DNA of 64,000 nt, from the NCBI GenBank assembly GCA_017531225.1, contig JAFXLL010000010.1:310001-374000 (forward strand), written 5' to 3'. Under the pieces are notes generated by a model, which worked only from the letters and a program-made list of their open reading frames with translations, was not told the DNA's origin and searched no databases. The DNA comes from Bacteroidales bacterium. Lineage in GTDB: Bacteria > Bacteroidota > Bacteroidia > Bacteroidales > F082. Positions 51,016 through 59,232 of this stretch are shown one piece after another. The first letter of the stretch is position 1. Each line of letters starts with the position of its first letter. A program made the position numbers and the translations under genes.

Positions 51016-52671
51016 ATGAAAGCAGACAAAATCATTAAAAACGCAAAAATCTTCACATCAAACAAAAACAATCCGATGGCAACTTCACTTGTGGTGAAGG
51101 ACGGCAAATTCATATATGTGGGCGACGAGAAGGGTCTCACGAATTACGAAGGCGAGATCACCGACCTCGGTGGCAAGTTTATCATGCCTGGCATCATCGA
51201 CAGCCATGTGCATATCACCATTCCTGTGGGTTTTGAGTACGCGCCAATGGGAGAACGCATTGAGCCGGACGGCAAGCAGGCCGCGCTGGACATGATGGCG
51301 GACTATATCAAGAAGAACCCCGGGGAGAAGCGCTACAGGTTCTACATGGAGAAAAGGTTCCTGAAAGGTGAGGATATTGTCAAGGAGGAGCTGGACGCCA
51401 TCTGTCCGGATGCCGAGCTTCAGATTCAGGAAGGCGAAGGACACAGCATCTGGGTCAACTCCAAGATCCTTGAGAAACACGGCATTACAGACGAAACACC
51501 AGATCCTATACCAGGACTTGCGTATTACGTACGTAAGGACGGACATGTGACCGGAAATATGTACGAGGGCGCAACGGAAGTCCGTATCATTCTGGACAGT
51601 GGGATGGAACTGACCGATGAGCAAGTGGATGCGGCGCTTCAGCGCTGGATCGACTTCTGCGTCGAATATGGCGTTTCTGCGGTATTCGATGCCGGCCTGC
51701 CGGGCGATATGAAGTTCCATGAGAAGGTCTATAAGCGTCTGGTCGAACTGGACAAACAAGGAAAGCTGCCCATTTATGTTGACGGCAGCCTCGTGGTGAA
51801 CGCAGAGCGGGATGCAGAGGAGGGCCTGAAGCAGCTGAAGCGCATACAGCGTGAGTATAACTCGGAGCACCTGAAGGTACATACCATGAAGATTTTCATG
51901 GACGGCACCCAGAAGATCCATACCGCGGCCATGGTCACGCCCTATGTGGATGTCCATACGACGGGATCTACCGCTTTCTCTGCGGAGGGAATCGCAAAGC
52001 TCTTGAAGGAGCTCAACGAAGCCAATCTGGATCTTCACCTTCACACCGTCGGTGAGCGCGCGTCACGCACGGTATTGGATGGCGTTGAGATGGCCAAAAA
52101 GGAGATGGGTGACAAGCTCCACGTAAGAGTCACCTGCGCACATCTTGAAATTGAGTGCGACGACGATCTGGAGCGTTTCGCCAAGCTTGGCGTGTTCGCC
52201 AACTTTACGCCACACTGGCACTCTGGAGACCCCGCCATTGCGGCTACCTGGCTGGGTATGGAACGTGCCTGCAAGCAGTTCCGCTGCAAATCGGTTTGGG
52301 ACAGCGGCGCCACGGTGGCCTGGTCCAGCGACAATATCGTATTTATGGATTTCACCACCTGGAACCCCTACTTAGGCATGGAGGTGGGTATGACCCGCTG
52401 GATTACCGAAAAGACCAGAAACTACCCGTACACCGTAGCTTCCAAAGTATTCCCGCCTGAGAACGAAAGAATGGGCATTGAAGAGATGTTGATAGGCTTT
52501 ACCATCAACGGCGCCAAACAGCTGGGCATCGAGGCGAAAAAAGGCTCCATCGAGGTGGGCAAGGATGCCGATTTCCTGGTGTTCGACAAGGACCTGCTGA
52601 CAGCAGAACCTGAGGGCTTCAGCTACAACTCGCCGAAGGATGTTTATTTCCGCGGAAAGAAAGTGAAATAA
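51016..52671 (+). CDS. YtcJ-type amidohydrolase (amidohydrolase family 3)
   Basis: A 551-residue metal-dependent hydrolase. N-terminal MKADKIIKNAKIFTS and VVKDGKFIYVGDEKGL form the small beta-sandwich, and IIDSHVHIT carries the first pair of metal His. Further motifs are KIFMDGTQKIHTA (lysine region), HLHTVGERASR (third His), TCAHLEIE (fourth His) and WSSDNIVF (metal Asp). The C-terminal DADFLVFDKDLLTAEPEG returns to the sandwich. No signal peptide is visible, so it is cytoplasmic. YtcJ/ExAmide-type enzymes hydrolyse amides or formamides; the substrate here is unknown. It is closely related to the enzymes at 56561 and 59233 (about the same length and first 45 residues). Confidence 0.93.
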   Translation: MKADKIIKNAKIFTSNKNNPMATSLVVKDGKFIYVGDEKGLTNYEGEITDLGGKFIMPGIIDSHVHITIPVGFEYAPMGERIEPDGKQAALDMMADYIKKNPGEKRYRFYMEKRFLKGEDIVKEELDAICPDAELQIQEGEGHSIWVNSKILEKHGITDETPDPIPGLAYYVRKDGHVTGNMYEGATEVRIILDSGMELTDEQVDAALQRWIDFCVEYGVSAVFDAGLPGDMKFHEKVYKRLVELDKQGKLPIYVDGSLVVNAERDAEEGLKQLKRIQREYNSEHLKVHTMKIFMDGTQKIHTAAMVTPYVDVHTTGSTAFSAEGIAKLLKELNEANLDLHLHTVGERASRTVLDGVEMAKKEMGDKLHVRVTCAHLEIECDDDLERFAKLGVFANFTPHWHSGDPAIAATWLGMERACKQFRCKSVWDSGATVAWSSDNIVFMDFTTWNPYLGMEVGMTRWITEKTRNYPYTVASKVFPPENERMGIEEMLIGFTINGAKQLGIEAKKGSIEVGKDADFLVFDKDLLTAEPEGFSYNSPKDVYFRGKKVK

Positions 52672-52708
52672 CATATATTGTCTGACAAGTAGTTCAATCT
52701 GATTATTT

Positions 52709-52715
52709 AAGGAGG
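52709..52715 (+). promoter_or_regulatory. Strong Shine-Dalgarno AAGGAGG
   Basis: AAGGAGG lies 8 bp before the ATG at 52724. Strong SD sites are rare in Bacteroidota leaders, including most others here, which are A-rich. It is a mark of Firmicute-type origin for the next gene. Confidence 0.75.
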
Positions 52716-52723
52716 AATCATTT

Positions 52724-54430
52724 ATGAATAATATTTCCGAAAAGCTGAACCAGGCCGGTTTCCAGTTTGATGTGAAGGACCAGTCCGCCGAGAGGGTCAT
52801 ATACGGTAATTTTTACACGGTGGACAAGGAGCAGCCCAGAGCCGAGGCTGTGGCGATCTTCGGCGGGCACTTCGTCTATGTAGGAGACGCGGAGGGCGTC
52901 AAGGAGTACATCGGTGAGAATACTAAGGTAGAGCACTATGAGGGCGGTCTGATCATCCCCGGCATGTCCGATGGTCATTGCCACTGCTCCGTCGGCGGCA
53001 CGGTGGAGCTCTTCGAGGCAAATCTGCTGAAGGTCTTCGATGTTGACGAATTTATGGGCCGGATCAAGACGCTCATTGAGAAGCATCCGGAATATGAGGT
53101 CTACCAAGGCTTCGGCTTCCTCCCTGTGAAGGAAGTATTCGGCCCCTACGGCCCCACCGCGGATATGCTGGACGGTCTGTCGGACAAGCCCATTGTCCTC
53201 GCGGACATGGGCCTTCACTCCTACCTGGTGAACCATGCCGCCATGAAGCGCCTCGGCATCAGCAAGGATACGCCCGATGTCAGCGACGGCATCGTTGTCC
53301 GATATGAGGACGGCACCCCCACCGGCTGGTTCCGGGAGGGCGCCATGGCCTATATCAAGCCGCTCGTCGGCTTCACGGTGGAGCAGTACAAGGAAGGCTT
53401 CCTGCGTTATCAGGAGGAGTATCTCGCCCATGGCATGACTATTTTCATGGACGCGATCATCAACTGGGACTACACCGACAATGAGGTGGAGGCGCTGCAT
53501 CAGCTTGATGCCGAGGGGAAGCTCAAGATGCACGCCTACGGCGCCTACCAGGTGTTCCAGGCGGAGGGTCACGACACCATCGCGGAGGTCGAGCATGCCG
53601 CAGTCCTCAGAGAGCGCACGAAGGGCCCCATGTTCGATCTGATCAACACCAAGATCCAGCTGGACGGCACGATCTCGCCCACCCTCGGGACCGCCTATAT
53701 GAAGGAGGCCTACTGCGATCCCGAGTCGCAGAAGATTAACAACCACGGACAGCTCCGTATGGACATGGACACTCTCACCGCGGTGTACAGAAGATCCCAT
53801 GAGCTCGGCATGGCGGTGCACCTGCACGCCATCGGCGACGGGGCGCTGGCCATGGCACTGGACGCCATTGAAAAAGCCAATGCGCAGACCGGGCCCTGTG
53901 ATCTCCGGGACGCAGTCGCGCACCTGGAGGTCGTGGACCATGCGGACATCCCCCGCATGGCAAAGCTGGGCGTTGTGGCTTCCACCGACCCGTTCTGGAT
54001 TCCCCTGCCGCCTGAGCTCGAGCCCATCCAGAGCCACGGCCTGGGCAAGGAGCGCACGGCGGCCATGCATCCGATAAAGTCCTTCTTCGATGAGGGCGTT
54101 GTCGTGTCCTCCGCCAGTGATTACCCCATCACCTACCCAGCCTATGCGCTGGATGGTATTCAAATGGGCGTGACACGTCAGCAACCGGGCCGTCCGGACT
54201 CCCTGCATTGCCCATCCGAGCGCGCCACGGTCGAACAGATGATCCAGGCCTGCACTCTTAACGCGGCTCGCCAGTTCCAGTCCGAGGACCGGTACGGCAG
54301 CATCAGCGTCGGCAAGGAGGCGGACATGGTCCTTCTGGAGCGGGATATCACCGCCTGTGATTCCGAGCAGATCCATGATACCCCCGTTCTGCGTACCATG
54401 GTGGGAGGAGAATGGGTATACACCCACTGA
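52724..54430 (+). CDS. YtcJ-type amidohydrolase, likely acquired from a Firmicute
   Basis: A 568-residue amidohydrolase. It has MSDGHCHCSV (first metal His pair), VHLHAIGDGALAMA (third His), VAHLEVVDHADI (fourth His) and ASDYPITYPAY (Asp). The N-terminal VIYGNFYTVDKEQPRAEAVA and the final EADMVLLERDITACDSEQI complete the fold. It is more distant from its neighbours at 51016, 56561 and 59233 than they are from one another. It has a strong Shine-Dalgarno and uses many GC-ending codons. Stretches at 53700-54100 are visibly more GC-rich than nearby genes. Its reverse strand is open over 572 codons, which is a side effect of that codon use. Confidence 0.93.
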   Translation: MNNISEKLNQAGFQFDVKDQSAERVIYGNFYTVDKEQPRAEAVAIFGGHFVYVGDAEGVKEYIGENTKVEHYEGGLIIPGMSDGHCHCSVGGTVELFEANLLKVFDVDEFMGRIKTLIEKHPEYEVYQGFGFLPVKEVFGPYGPTADMLDGLSDKPIVLADMGLHSYLVNHAAMKRLGISKDTPDVSDGIVVRYEDGTPTGWFREGAMAYIKPLVGFTVEQYKEGFLRYQEEYLAHGMTIFMDAIINWDYTDNEVEALHQLDAEGKLKMHAYGAYQVFQAEGHDTIAEVEHAAVLRERTKGPMFDLINTKIQLDGTISPTLGTAYMKEAYCDPESQKINNHGQLRMDMDTLTAVYRRSHELGMAVHLHAIGDGALAMALDAIEKANAQTGPCDLRDAVAHLEVVDHADIPRMAKLGVVASTDPFWIPLPPELEPIQSHGLGKERTAAMHPIKSFFDEGVVVSSASDYPITYPAYALDGIQMGVTRQQPGRPDSLHCPSERATVEQMIQACTLNAARQFQSEDRYGSISVGKEADMVLLERDITACDSEQIHDTPVLRTMVGGEWVYTH

Positions 54431-54548
54431 TGTCATTTATCTTTTGCAGAAGCTCTTGAATAAGCTGATACACCTGCGTAAAATAATCAGGGTGGTCAGG
54501 CAGGAAAGAACAGAAAGGAAGATGAAAATGAAATATTCTTTAAACTAA
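54431..54548. other. Gene-free stretch after the acquired amidohydrolase
   Basis: A 118-bp stretch with a AAAGGAAG site followed by a short frame (MKMKYSLN, stop at 54546-54548). It looks like the cut-off start of another gene with a Shine-Dalgarno. No other feature was seen. Confidence 0.4.
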
Positions 54549-54720
54549 ATGAACATGAACAAGAATCAACCTCTGGATTATTCCAATAAAGCCAATTGGT
54601 ATCAGATTCCGGAAATCACTAAGGATGTCGACACCTTCTATGTATATGTACTATTTCAACAACATCAAGGACAACGTGGCGAAACGCGTCGCCGCCTATA
54701 ACAACAAAAAAATAAAAGAC
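54549..54720 (+). pseudogene. Internally deleted DUF3089 gene remnant
   Basis: ATG at 54549 (or 54555) begins MNKNQPLDYSNKANWYQIPE, matching the start of the DUF3089 protein at 58246. It jumps after TKDVDTFYVY (about 30 residues) straight to the last residues of that protein in another frame, NNIKDNVAKRVAAYNNKK (about 54655-54714). About 265 codons are missing. It cannot make a functional hydrolase. It is a recombination scar between repeated gene units and also explains why the frame at 54625 runs into the esterase. Confidence 0.8.
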
Positions 54721-56268
54721 ATGAATAACGAAAATAAAAAGGCCGTTAAATGTAACAACGGCACCTTCGTCGGCAAGAAGACTGACGAGCTGATTATCTG
54801 GAAAGGCATCCCCTACGCTACTCAACCTGTGGACAAGCTTCGTTGGAAGAAGGCTCTTCCTGCCGCAGACGATGACGGCGTGTATGAAGCGACAAATCCC
54901 GGCCACGTTCCTATTGGACCTCTGAACGACTCGATGGGAACGGCGGAGTTCGGCGAGGACTGCCTCGTGCTGAACGTATATTGCAATACCAGCTGCACTG
55001 ACAGCAAGAAGCCGGTCATGGTGTGGATTCACGGCGGCGGCTTCTGCGCCGAATCCCAAGCGTCGCCCCTCTACGACCTTACCAGCATCGCCAAGCAGTG
55101 CCCCGACATCCTATTCGTATCCATCGACTACCGTCTCGGCTTCATGGGATTCATGAACTTCGAGCGGGTTCCCGGCGGAGAGAACTTCAAGGAGGCAGGC
55201 AACCTCGGTCTGCTTGACCAGCTTGAGGCCCTCAGATGGGTACAGAAAAACATCGCCGGATTCGGCGGCAATCCCGACAACGTGACGATTTTCGGCGAGT
55301 CGGCAGGCTCGGCAAGCGTCACGTTCCTCCCGCTCATCGACGGAAGCGAGGGACTCTTCAAGAGAATCATCGCCCAGAGCGCCAACATCGCCTATTGCGA
55401 CACGATGGAGCACGGCATCCACGTCACGCAGAACTTCCTGTCCGTAACGGGCTGCCAGACCATGGACGAGCTGATGGCACTCACCACCGAGCAGCTTGTA
55501 GACGCCTACCTAAAGGCATACACCATCGACAAGAACTGCCTCCTCGGCGGCGCCAACTTCCCACTCCTCGACGGCGTCACGCTGCCCGAGGACCGTGCGG
55601 ACATGTACAAGATGTGGGGAGACGAGAAGCGGGCCAAAATCGATATGATGATTGGGTCTAACCAGGACGAAATCAGGTACTTCGTTCCGTTTGAAGGCGG
55701 CGAAGAAGGCTTCCTCAACACGCTGAGGTGGATCACCAAGCGGGACCGTGCACTGCTCAACGAGCAGGAGAAGGGCATGTACGACGAGTTCATGGCAACA
55801 CTCGCAAACGAAAGCGAGGGAAGCAGGTTGGAGCAATATTGCAACGACCTCAACTTCCGCGCTGGCAACACCAATATGGCCATCAGACACGCTGCCGCCG
55901 GTGGCAACACTTACATGTACTTCATCAAGAAGCCGGTGATAACCCCCGAGCTTGGTGCGATACACGCTGTCGAGATTACCTACCTGTTTGACACTTGCAC
56001 ATTAGACCCGATGGGGAGCGAAAAGATCGTCGGTACCGACGAGTGCGAGTTCCGCCACGTCGCAAAGGAGATGTGGGCCAACTTCGCCCGGACGGGCAAC
56101 CCCTCCACCGACAAATACGAATGGAAGAAGTTCACGGGTGACGACCGCCAGACGATGGTCTTCGACGATGCCATCGGCATGAAGAAGGATATTTTCGGAA
56201 GGCGGGAAGACCTGATGATGTCCTGGGCAGAGCGCTTGGGGAACGGGTCGTCCAAGAGGGTCTGCTAA
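54721..56268 (+). CDS. Carboxylesterase type B
   Basis: A 515-residue alpha/beta hydrolase. ATG at 54721 (MNNENKKAVKC) fits the family start; the longer frame from 54625 includes the broken DUF3089 tail and is rejected. Visible motifs are WKGIPYATQPV, EDCLVLNVYC, an oxyanion HGGGF, the nucleophile elbow GESAGS with Ser194, a conserved FGGNPDNVTIFGES, and NQDEIRYF, with the His near AIHAVEITYLF. No signal peptide was recognised. It should cleave carboxylic esters. The reading frame is complete, but a second copy of its C-terminal region follows at 56277, so the gene's end may be rearranged. Confidence 0.9.
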   Translation: MNNENKKAVKCNNGTFVGKKTDELIIWKGIPYATQPVDKLRWKKALPAADDDGVYEATNPGHVPIGPLNDSMGTAEFGEDCLVLNVYCNTSCTDSKKPVMVWIHGGGFCAESQASPLYDLTSIAKQCPDILFVSIDYRLGFMGFMNFERVPGGENFKEAGNLGLLDQLEALRWVQKNIAGFGGNPDNVTIFGESAGSASVTFLPLIDGSEGLFKRIIAQSANIAYCDTMEHGIHVTQNFLSVTGCQTMDELMALTTEQLVDAYLKAYTIDKNCLLGGANFPLLDGVTLPEDRADMYKMWGDEKRAKIDMMIGSNQDEIRYFVPFEGGEEGFLNTLRWITKRDRALLNEQEKGMYDEFMATLANESEGSRLEQYCNDLNFRAGNTNMAIRHAAAGGNTYMYFIKKPVITPELGAIHAVEITYLFDTCTLDPMGSEKIVGTDECEFRHVAKEMWANFARTGNPSTDKYEWKKFTGDDRQTMVFDDAIGMKKDIFGRREDLMMSWAERLGNGSSKRVC

Positions 56269-56276
56269 ATAACACT

Positions 56277-56540
56277 ATGGAAAAATTACAGATGTGGACC
56301 AATTTCGCACGCTGCGGCAACCCGTCGACAGATCAGATCGAGTGGAAGGCGTACTCGGCCGACGACCAGAACGTCCTGGTCATCGCCGGACCAGGTGACA
56401 TTCGTATCCAACATGACCTGCTAGCCGACCAGTACAAGGCCGTGCTCCCCTTGCTCGGCTACTACCAGTTCATGGACAAGTTCTTCACGCCCGGCTACCT
56501 TTTGGATATCCTCGCCGCGCGCAAATCAAAACAACAATAA
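56277..56540 (+). pseudogene. C-terminal fragment of a second carboxylesterase
   Basis: An 87-codon frame reads WTNFARCGNPSTDQIEWKAY, closely matching the end of the esterase at 54721 (WANFARTGNPSTDKYEWKKF), then ends DKFFTPGYLLDILAARKSKQ. The catalytic part is missing. It is best read as what is left of a tandem esterase after deletion. It lies 8 bp after the esterase stop and 20 bp before the next amidohydrolase. Confidence 0.75.
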
Positions 56541-56560
56541 AAACGAACAAACGAACAATC

Positions 56561-58213
56561 ATGAAAGCAGATAAAATCATCAAAAACGCAAAAATCTTCA
56601 CTTCAGACTTGAACAATCCACAGGCGACAGCCTTAGTGGTCAAAGACGGAAAATTTGTCTATGTGGGCGACGAGGCTGGCCTCGCAGCCTATGAGGGCGA
56701 AGTCACCGACATGGGCGGGAAGTTCATCATGCCCGGCATCTTTGACAGCCACGTGCACGTAACGCTGCCTGTAGGCTTCGCTTATGCCCCGGAGAGCGAA
56801 CGCTTTGCCTGCAACGGCAAGCAGGAAGCCCTAGACTATATGGCCGACTATATTGGCAAGCATCCCGGCCAACAGTGCTATCGCTTCATCCTGGAGAAAA
56901 AGTTCTTGAATGGCGAGAATCTCACCAAAGAAGATTTGGACGCCATCTGCCCTGACGCGGAGCTACAGATCCAGGAAGGGGAGTTCCACAGCGTTTGGGT
57001 GAACTCCCGGGTACTGGAACGCCATGGCATTACCGACGAAACGCCGGATCCCGTTCCGGGGCTGAGCGTGTATGAGCGCAAGAACGGGAAGCTGACCGGC
57101 TACATCATTGAAGGCTCTGCGGAGGTGCGCATCGTCCTGGACGGTTCCATGGACCTCAGCGACGAGCAGATTGACGCCGCGCTCCAGTCCTGGATTGACT
57201 TCTCTGTCCGCAACGGCGTGTCGGCGGTGTTCGATGCCGGCATTCCCGGCTTCCCGGAGTTCCACGAAAAGGTGTACCAACGCCTGAAAGAGATGGACAA
57301 GCAGGGCAAACTGCCGGTCTATATTGACGGCTGCTATGTGATTGCCGCCAACTGGCAGGCGGAGGAAGGCCTCAGGGAACTCAAGCGTTTACGGCAGGAA
57401 TTTGATACGGAGCACCTCAAGGTCCATACGATGAAGATTTTCATGGACGGCACCCAGAAGATTCACACCGCCGCCATGGTGACGCCATACGTGGATGTCG
57501 ATGAGATGGGAGCCACCGCCTTCAACAAGGAGGACCTCGCCACCCTGATGGTCAAACTCAACGAGGAAGGTCTGGACCTTCACATGCACACCGTAGGCTC
57601 CGCAGCCTCCCGCGTGGCGCTTGACGCCGTGGAGCTGGCCCGGAAGGAAGTGGGCGACAAGTTCCGCATGCGGGTCACCTGCGCCCACTTGGAAGTGCAG
57701 GACGACGCGGATTTGGACCGCTTTGCCAAACTGGGCGTGATCGCGAACTTTACGCCCTGGTGGCATTCTGGTGACTACAGGCTATGGGCTTCCTGGCTGG
57801 GTGAGCCGCGGGCCCGCAAGCTGTTCCGCTGCAAGACGCTTTGGGACAGCGGCGCCCTGGTGACTTGGTCCTGCGACAACGTGGTCTTTGCTTTTGATCT
57901 CTGGAATCCCTATCTGGGTATGGAAGTGGGCATGACCCGCCATATCACGGAAAAGACCAATGCTCCTGATTTCACCAGAAGTGCCGAGGTACTTCCGCCC
58001 GAGGACGAGAGAATGAGCATTGAACAGATGCTCTTGGGCTACACCATCAACGGCGCCAAACAACTGGGCATTGAGGCCACCAAAGGCTCCATCACGGCTG
58101 GCAAGGACGCAGATTTCTTGGTGTTCGACAACGACCTCCTCACGGCAGAACACGAGGGCTTCAGCCGTAACATGCCGAAGGAAGTGTATTTCAGTGGAAA
58201 GAAAATGAAATGA
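56561..58213 (+). CDS. YtcJ-type amidohydrolase
   Basis: A 550-residue enzyme closely related to the one at 51016. FDSHVHVTL holds the first metal His pair, KIFMDGTQKIHTA the lysine region, LHMHTVGSAASRVA the third His, TCAHLEVQ the fourth, and WSCDNVVF the Asp. Its W-S-C-D differs from the W-S-S-D of the paralogues. The end is DADFLVFDNDLLTAEHEG and NMPKEVYFSGKKMK. Codons are GC-rich like those of 52724. It follows the esterase fragment by 20 bp and precedes the DUF3089 gene by 32 bp. Confidence 0.93.
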   Translation: MKADKIIKNAKIFTSDLNNPQATALVVKDGKFVYVGDEAGLAAYEGEVTDMGGKFIMPGIFDSHVHVTLPVGFAYAPESERFACNGKQEALDYMADYIGKHPGQQCYRFILEKKFLNGENLTKEDLDAICPDAELQIQEGEFHSVWVNSRVLERHGITDETPDPVPGLSVYERKNGKLTGYIIEGSAEVRIVLDGSMDLSDEQIDAALQSWIDFSVRNGVSAVFDAGIPGFPEFHEKVYQRLKEMDKQGKLPVYIDGCYVIAANWQAEEGLRELKRLRQEFDTEHLKVHTMKIFMDGTQKIHTAAMVTPYVDVDEMGATAFNKEDLATLMVKLNEEGLDLHMHTVGSAASRVALDAVELARKEVGDKFRMRVTCAHLEVQDDADLDRFAKLGVIANFTPWWHSGDYRLWASWLGEPRARKLFRCKTLWDSGALVTWSCDNVVFAFDLWNPYLGMEVGMTRHITEKTNAPDFTRSAEVLPPEDERMSIEQMLLGYTINGAKQLGIEATKGSITAGKDADFLVFDNDLLTAEHEGFSRNMPKEVYFSGKKMK

Positions 58214-58245
58214 ACAAATAAGCCTAATTAAAAGACTATCAAACA

Positions 58246-59205
58246 ATGAACAAAAATAATCCCATCGACTATTCCCAAAAAGCCAACTGGTACCAGATTC
58301 CAGAAATCACCAAGGAATTCGACACATTCTACGTTTATGCAACCGAGTACATCATGGGCAGCATGGAAGAAGGCGCTCCCGATTACGCGGACTTGGACAA
58401 CGCCGAAATGTTGGAGGGAGCTGCGGGCGAATACTTGCTGCACGCAACCGCTTACGCGGACTCAACTAACGTGTTCATGCCGTACTACCGCCAAGTGGGC
58501 TTGCGGTATGCAGGAGTGGTTTGGAAGAGAGACGGAATCTTTGATGCAGCCATTGCAGATATGCCGTATGGCGACATCGTAGCCGCGCTGGACTACTACT
58601 TCGAACATTACAACAACGGCCGCCCATTCATCATTGCCGGCCACAGCCAAGGCTCAGCCATTGTCAAAATGGTGCTCAAACACTACTTTGCGGAGCATCC
58701 CGATTACTACAAGCGCATGATCGCCGCCTACCCCATTGGATACGCTTTCACCAAGGACGAGTTCAAGGCCTACCCGCACATGAAGTTTGCGACAGGCGAG
58801 TGTGACACGGGCGTCATCATCACCTGGAACACCGAAGGTCCCAAGAACAGGGAGGTGAATGCCAATACCTGCGTGTTGCAACCGGGTTCCATGAGCATCA
58901 ACCCGCTCAACTGGAAGCTGGACGACACCTACGCTCCAGCCAGCATGAACCTGGGTTCGCTCTTCCTGAACGAGAAAACCGGCGAGGTGGAGATGGGGGA
59001 CATTGGCGCTGACGCGCAGGTATTCCCCGACCGAGGCGTGGTGGTGACGCATGCCAAGGGAGAGAAAATGACGGAAGAGAAGGCTGCGGTAGCCACGGCA
59101 TTCTTTGGCCCTGACGGCCGCCATGGCGAGGATTACGCGCTCTTCTACAACAACATCAAAGACAACGTAGCAAAGCGCATCGCAGCCTATAAGGCGAGCC
59201 GATAG
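58246..59205 (+). CDS. DUF3089 alpha/beta hydrolase
   Basis: A 319-residue protein. The family shares an alpha/beta-hydrolase fold with lipases and esterases. Visible features are DYSQKANWYQIPEITKEFDT at the start, MPYYRQVGLRYAGV, a nucleophile elbow FIIAGHSQGSAIV with Ser about residue 134, YAFTKDEFKAYPHMKFAT, and YNNIKDNVAKRIAAYK at the end. No signal peptide is present. A deleted relative lies at 54549-54720. It sits between two YtcJ amidohydrolases. It may act on an ester or thioester of a substrate the amidohydrolases use; this is inferred. Confidence 0.88.
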   Translation: MNKNNPIDYSQKANWYQIPEITKEFDTFYVYATEYIMGSMEEGAPDYADLDNAEMLEGAAGEYLLHATAYADSTNVFMPYYRQVGLRYAGVVWKRDGIFDAAIADMPYGDIVAALDYYFEHYNNGRPFIIAGHSQGSAIVKMVLKHYFAEHPDYYKRMIAAYPIGYAFTKDEFKAYPHMKFATGECDTGVIITWNTEGPKNREVNANTCVLQPGSMSINPLNWKLDDTYAPASMNLGSLFLNEKTGEVEMGDIGADAQVFPDRGVVVTHAKGEKMTEEKAAVATAFFGPDGRHGEDYALFYNNIKDNVAKRIAAYKASR

Positions 59206-59232
59206 AAACAGGTTTAACAAAGGATAACAAAC

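Noticed and set aside
52718-54436. A 572-codon open frame on the minus strand, longer than the plus-strand gene
   Set aside because: It is the mirror of the GC-ending codons in the amidohydrolase. The plus strand has all amidohydrolase motifs and a strong Shine-Dalgarno; the minus frame has no recognisable domain.
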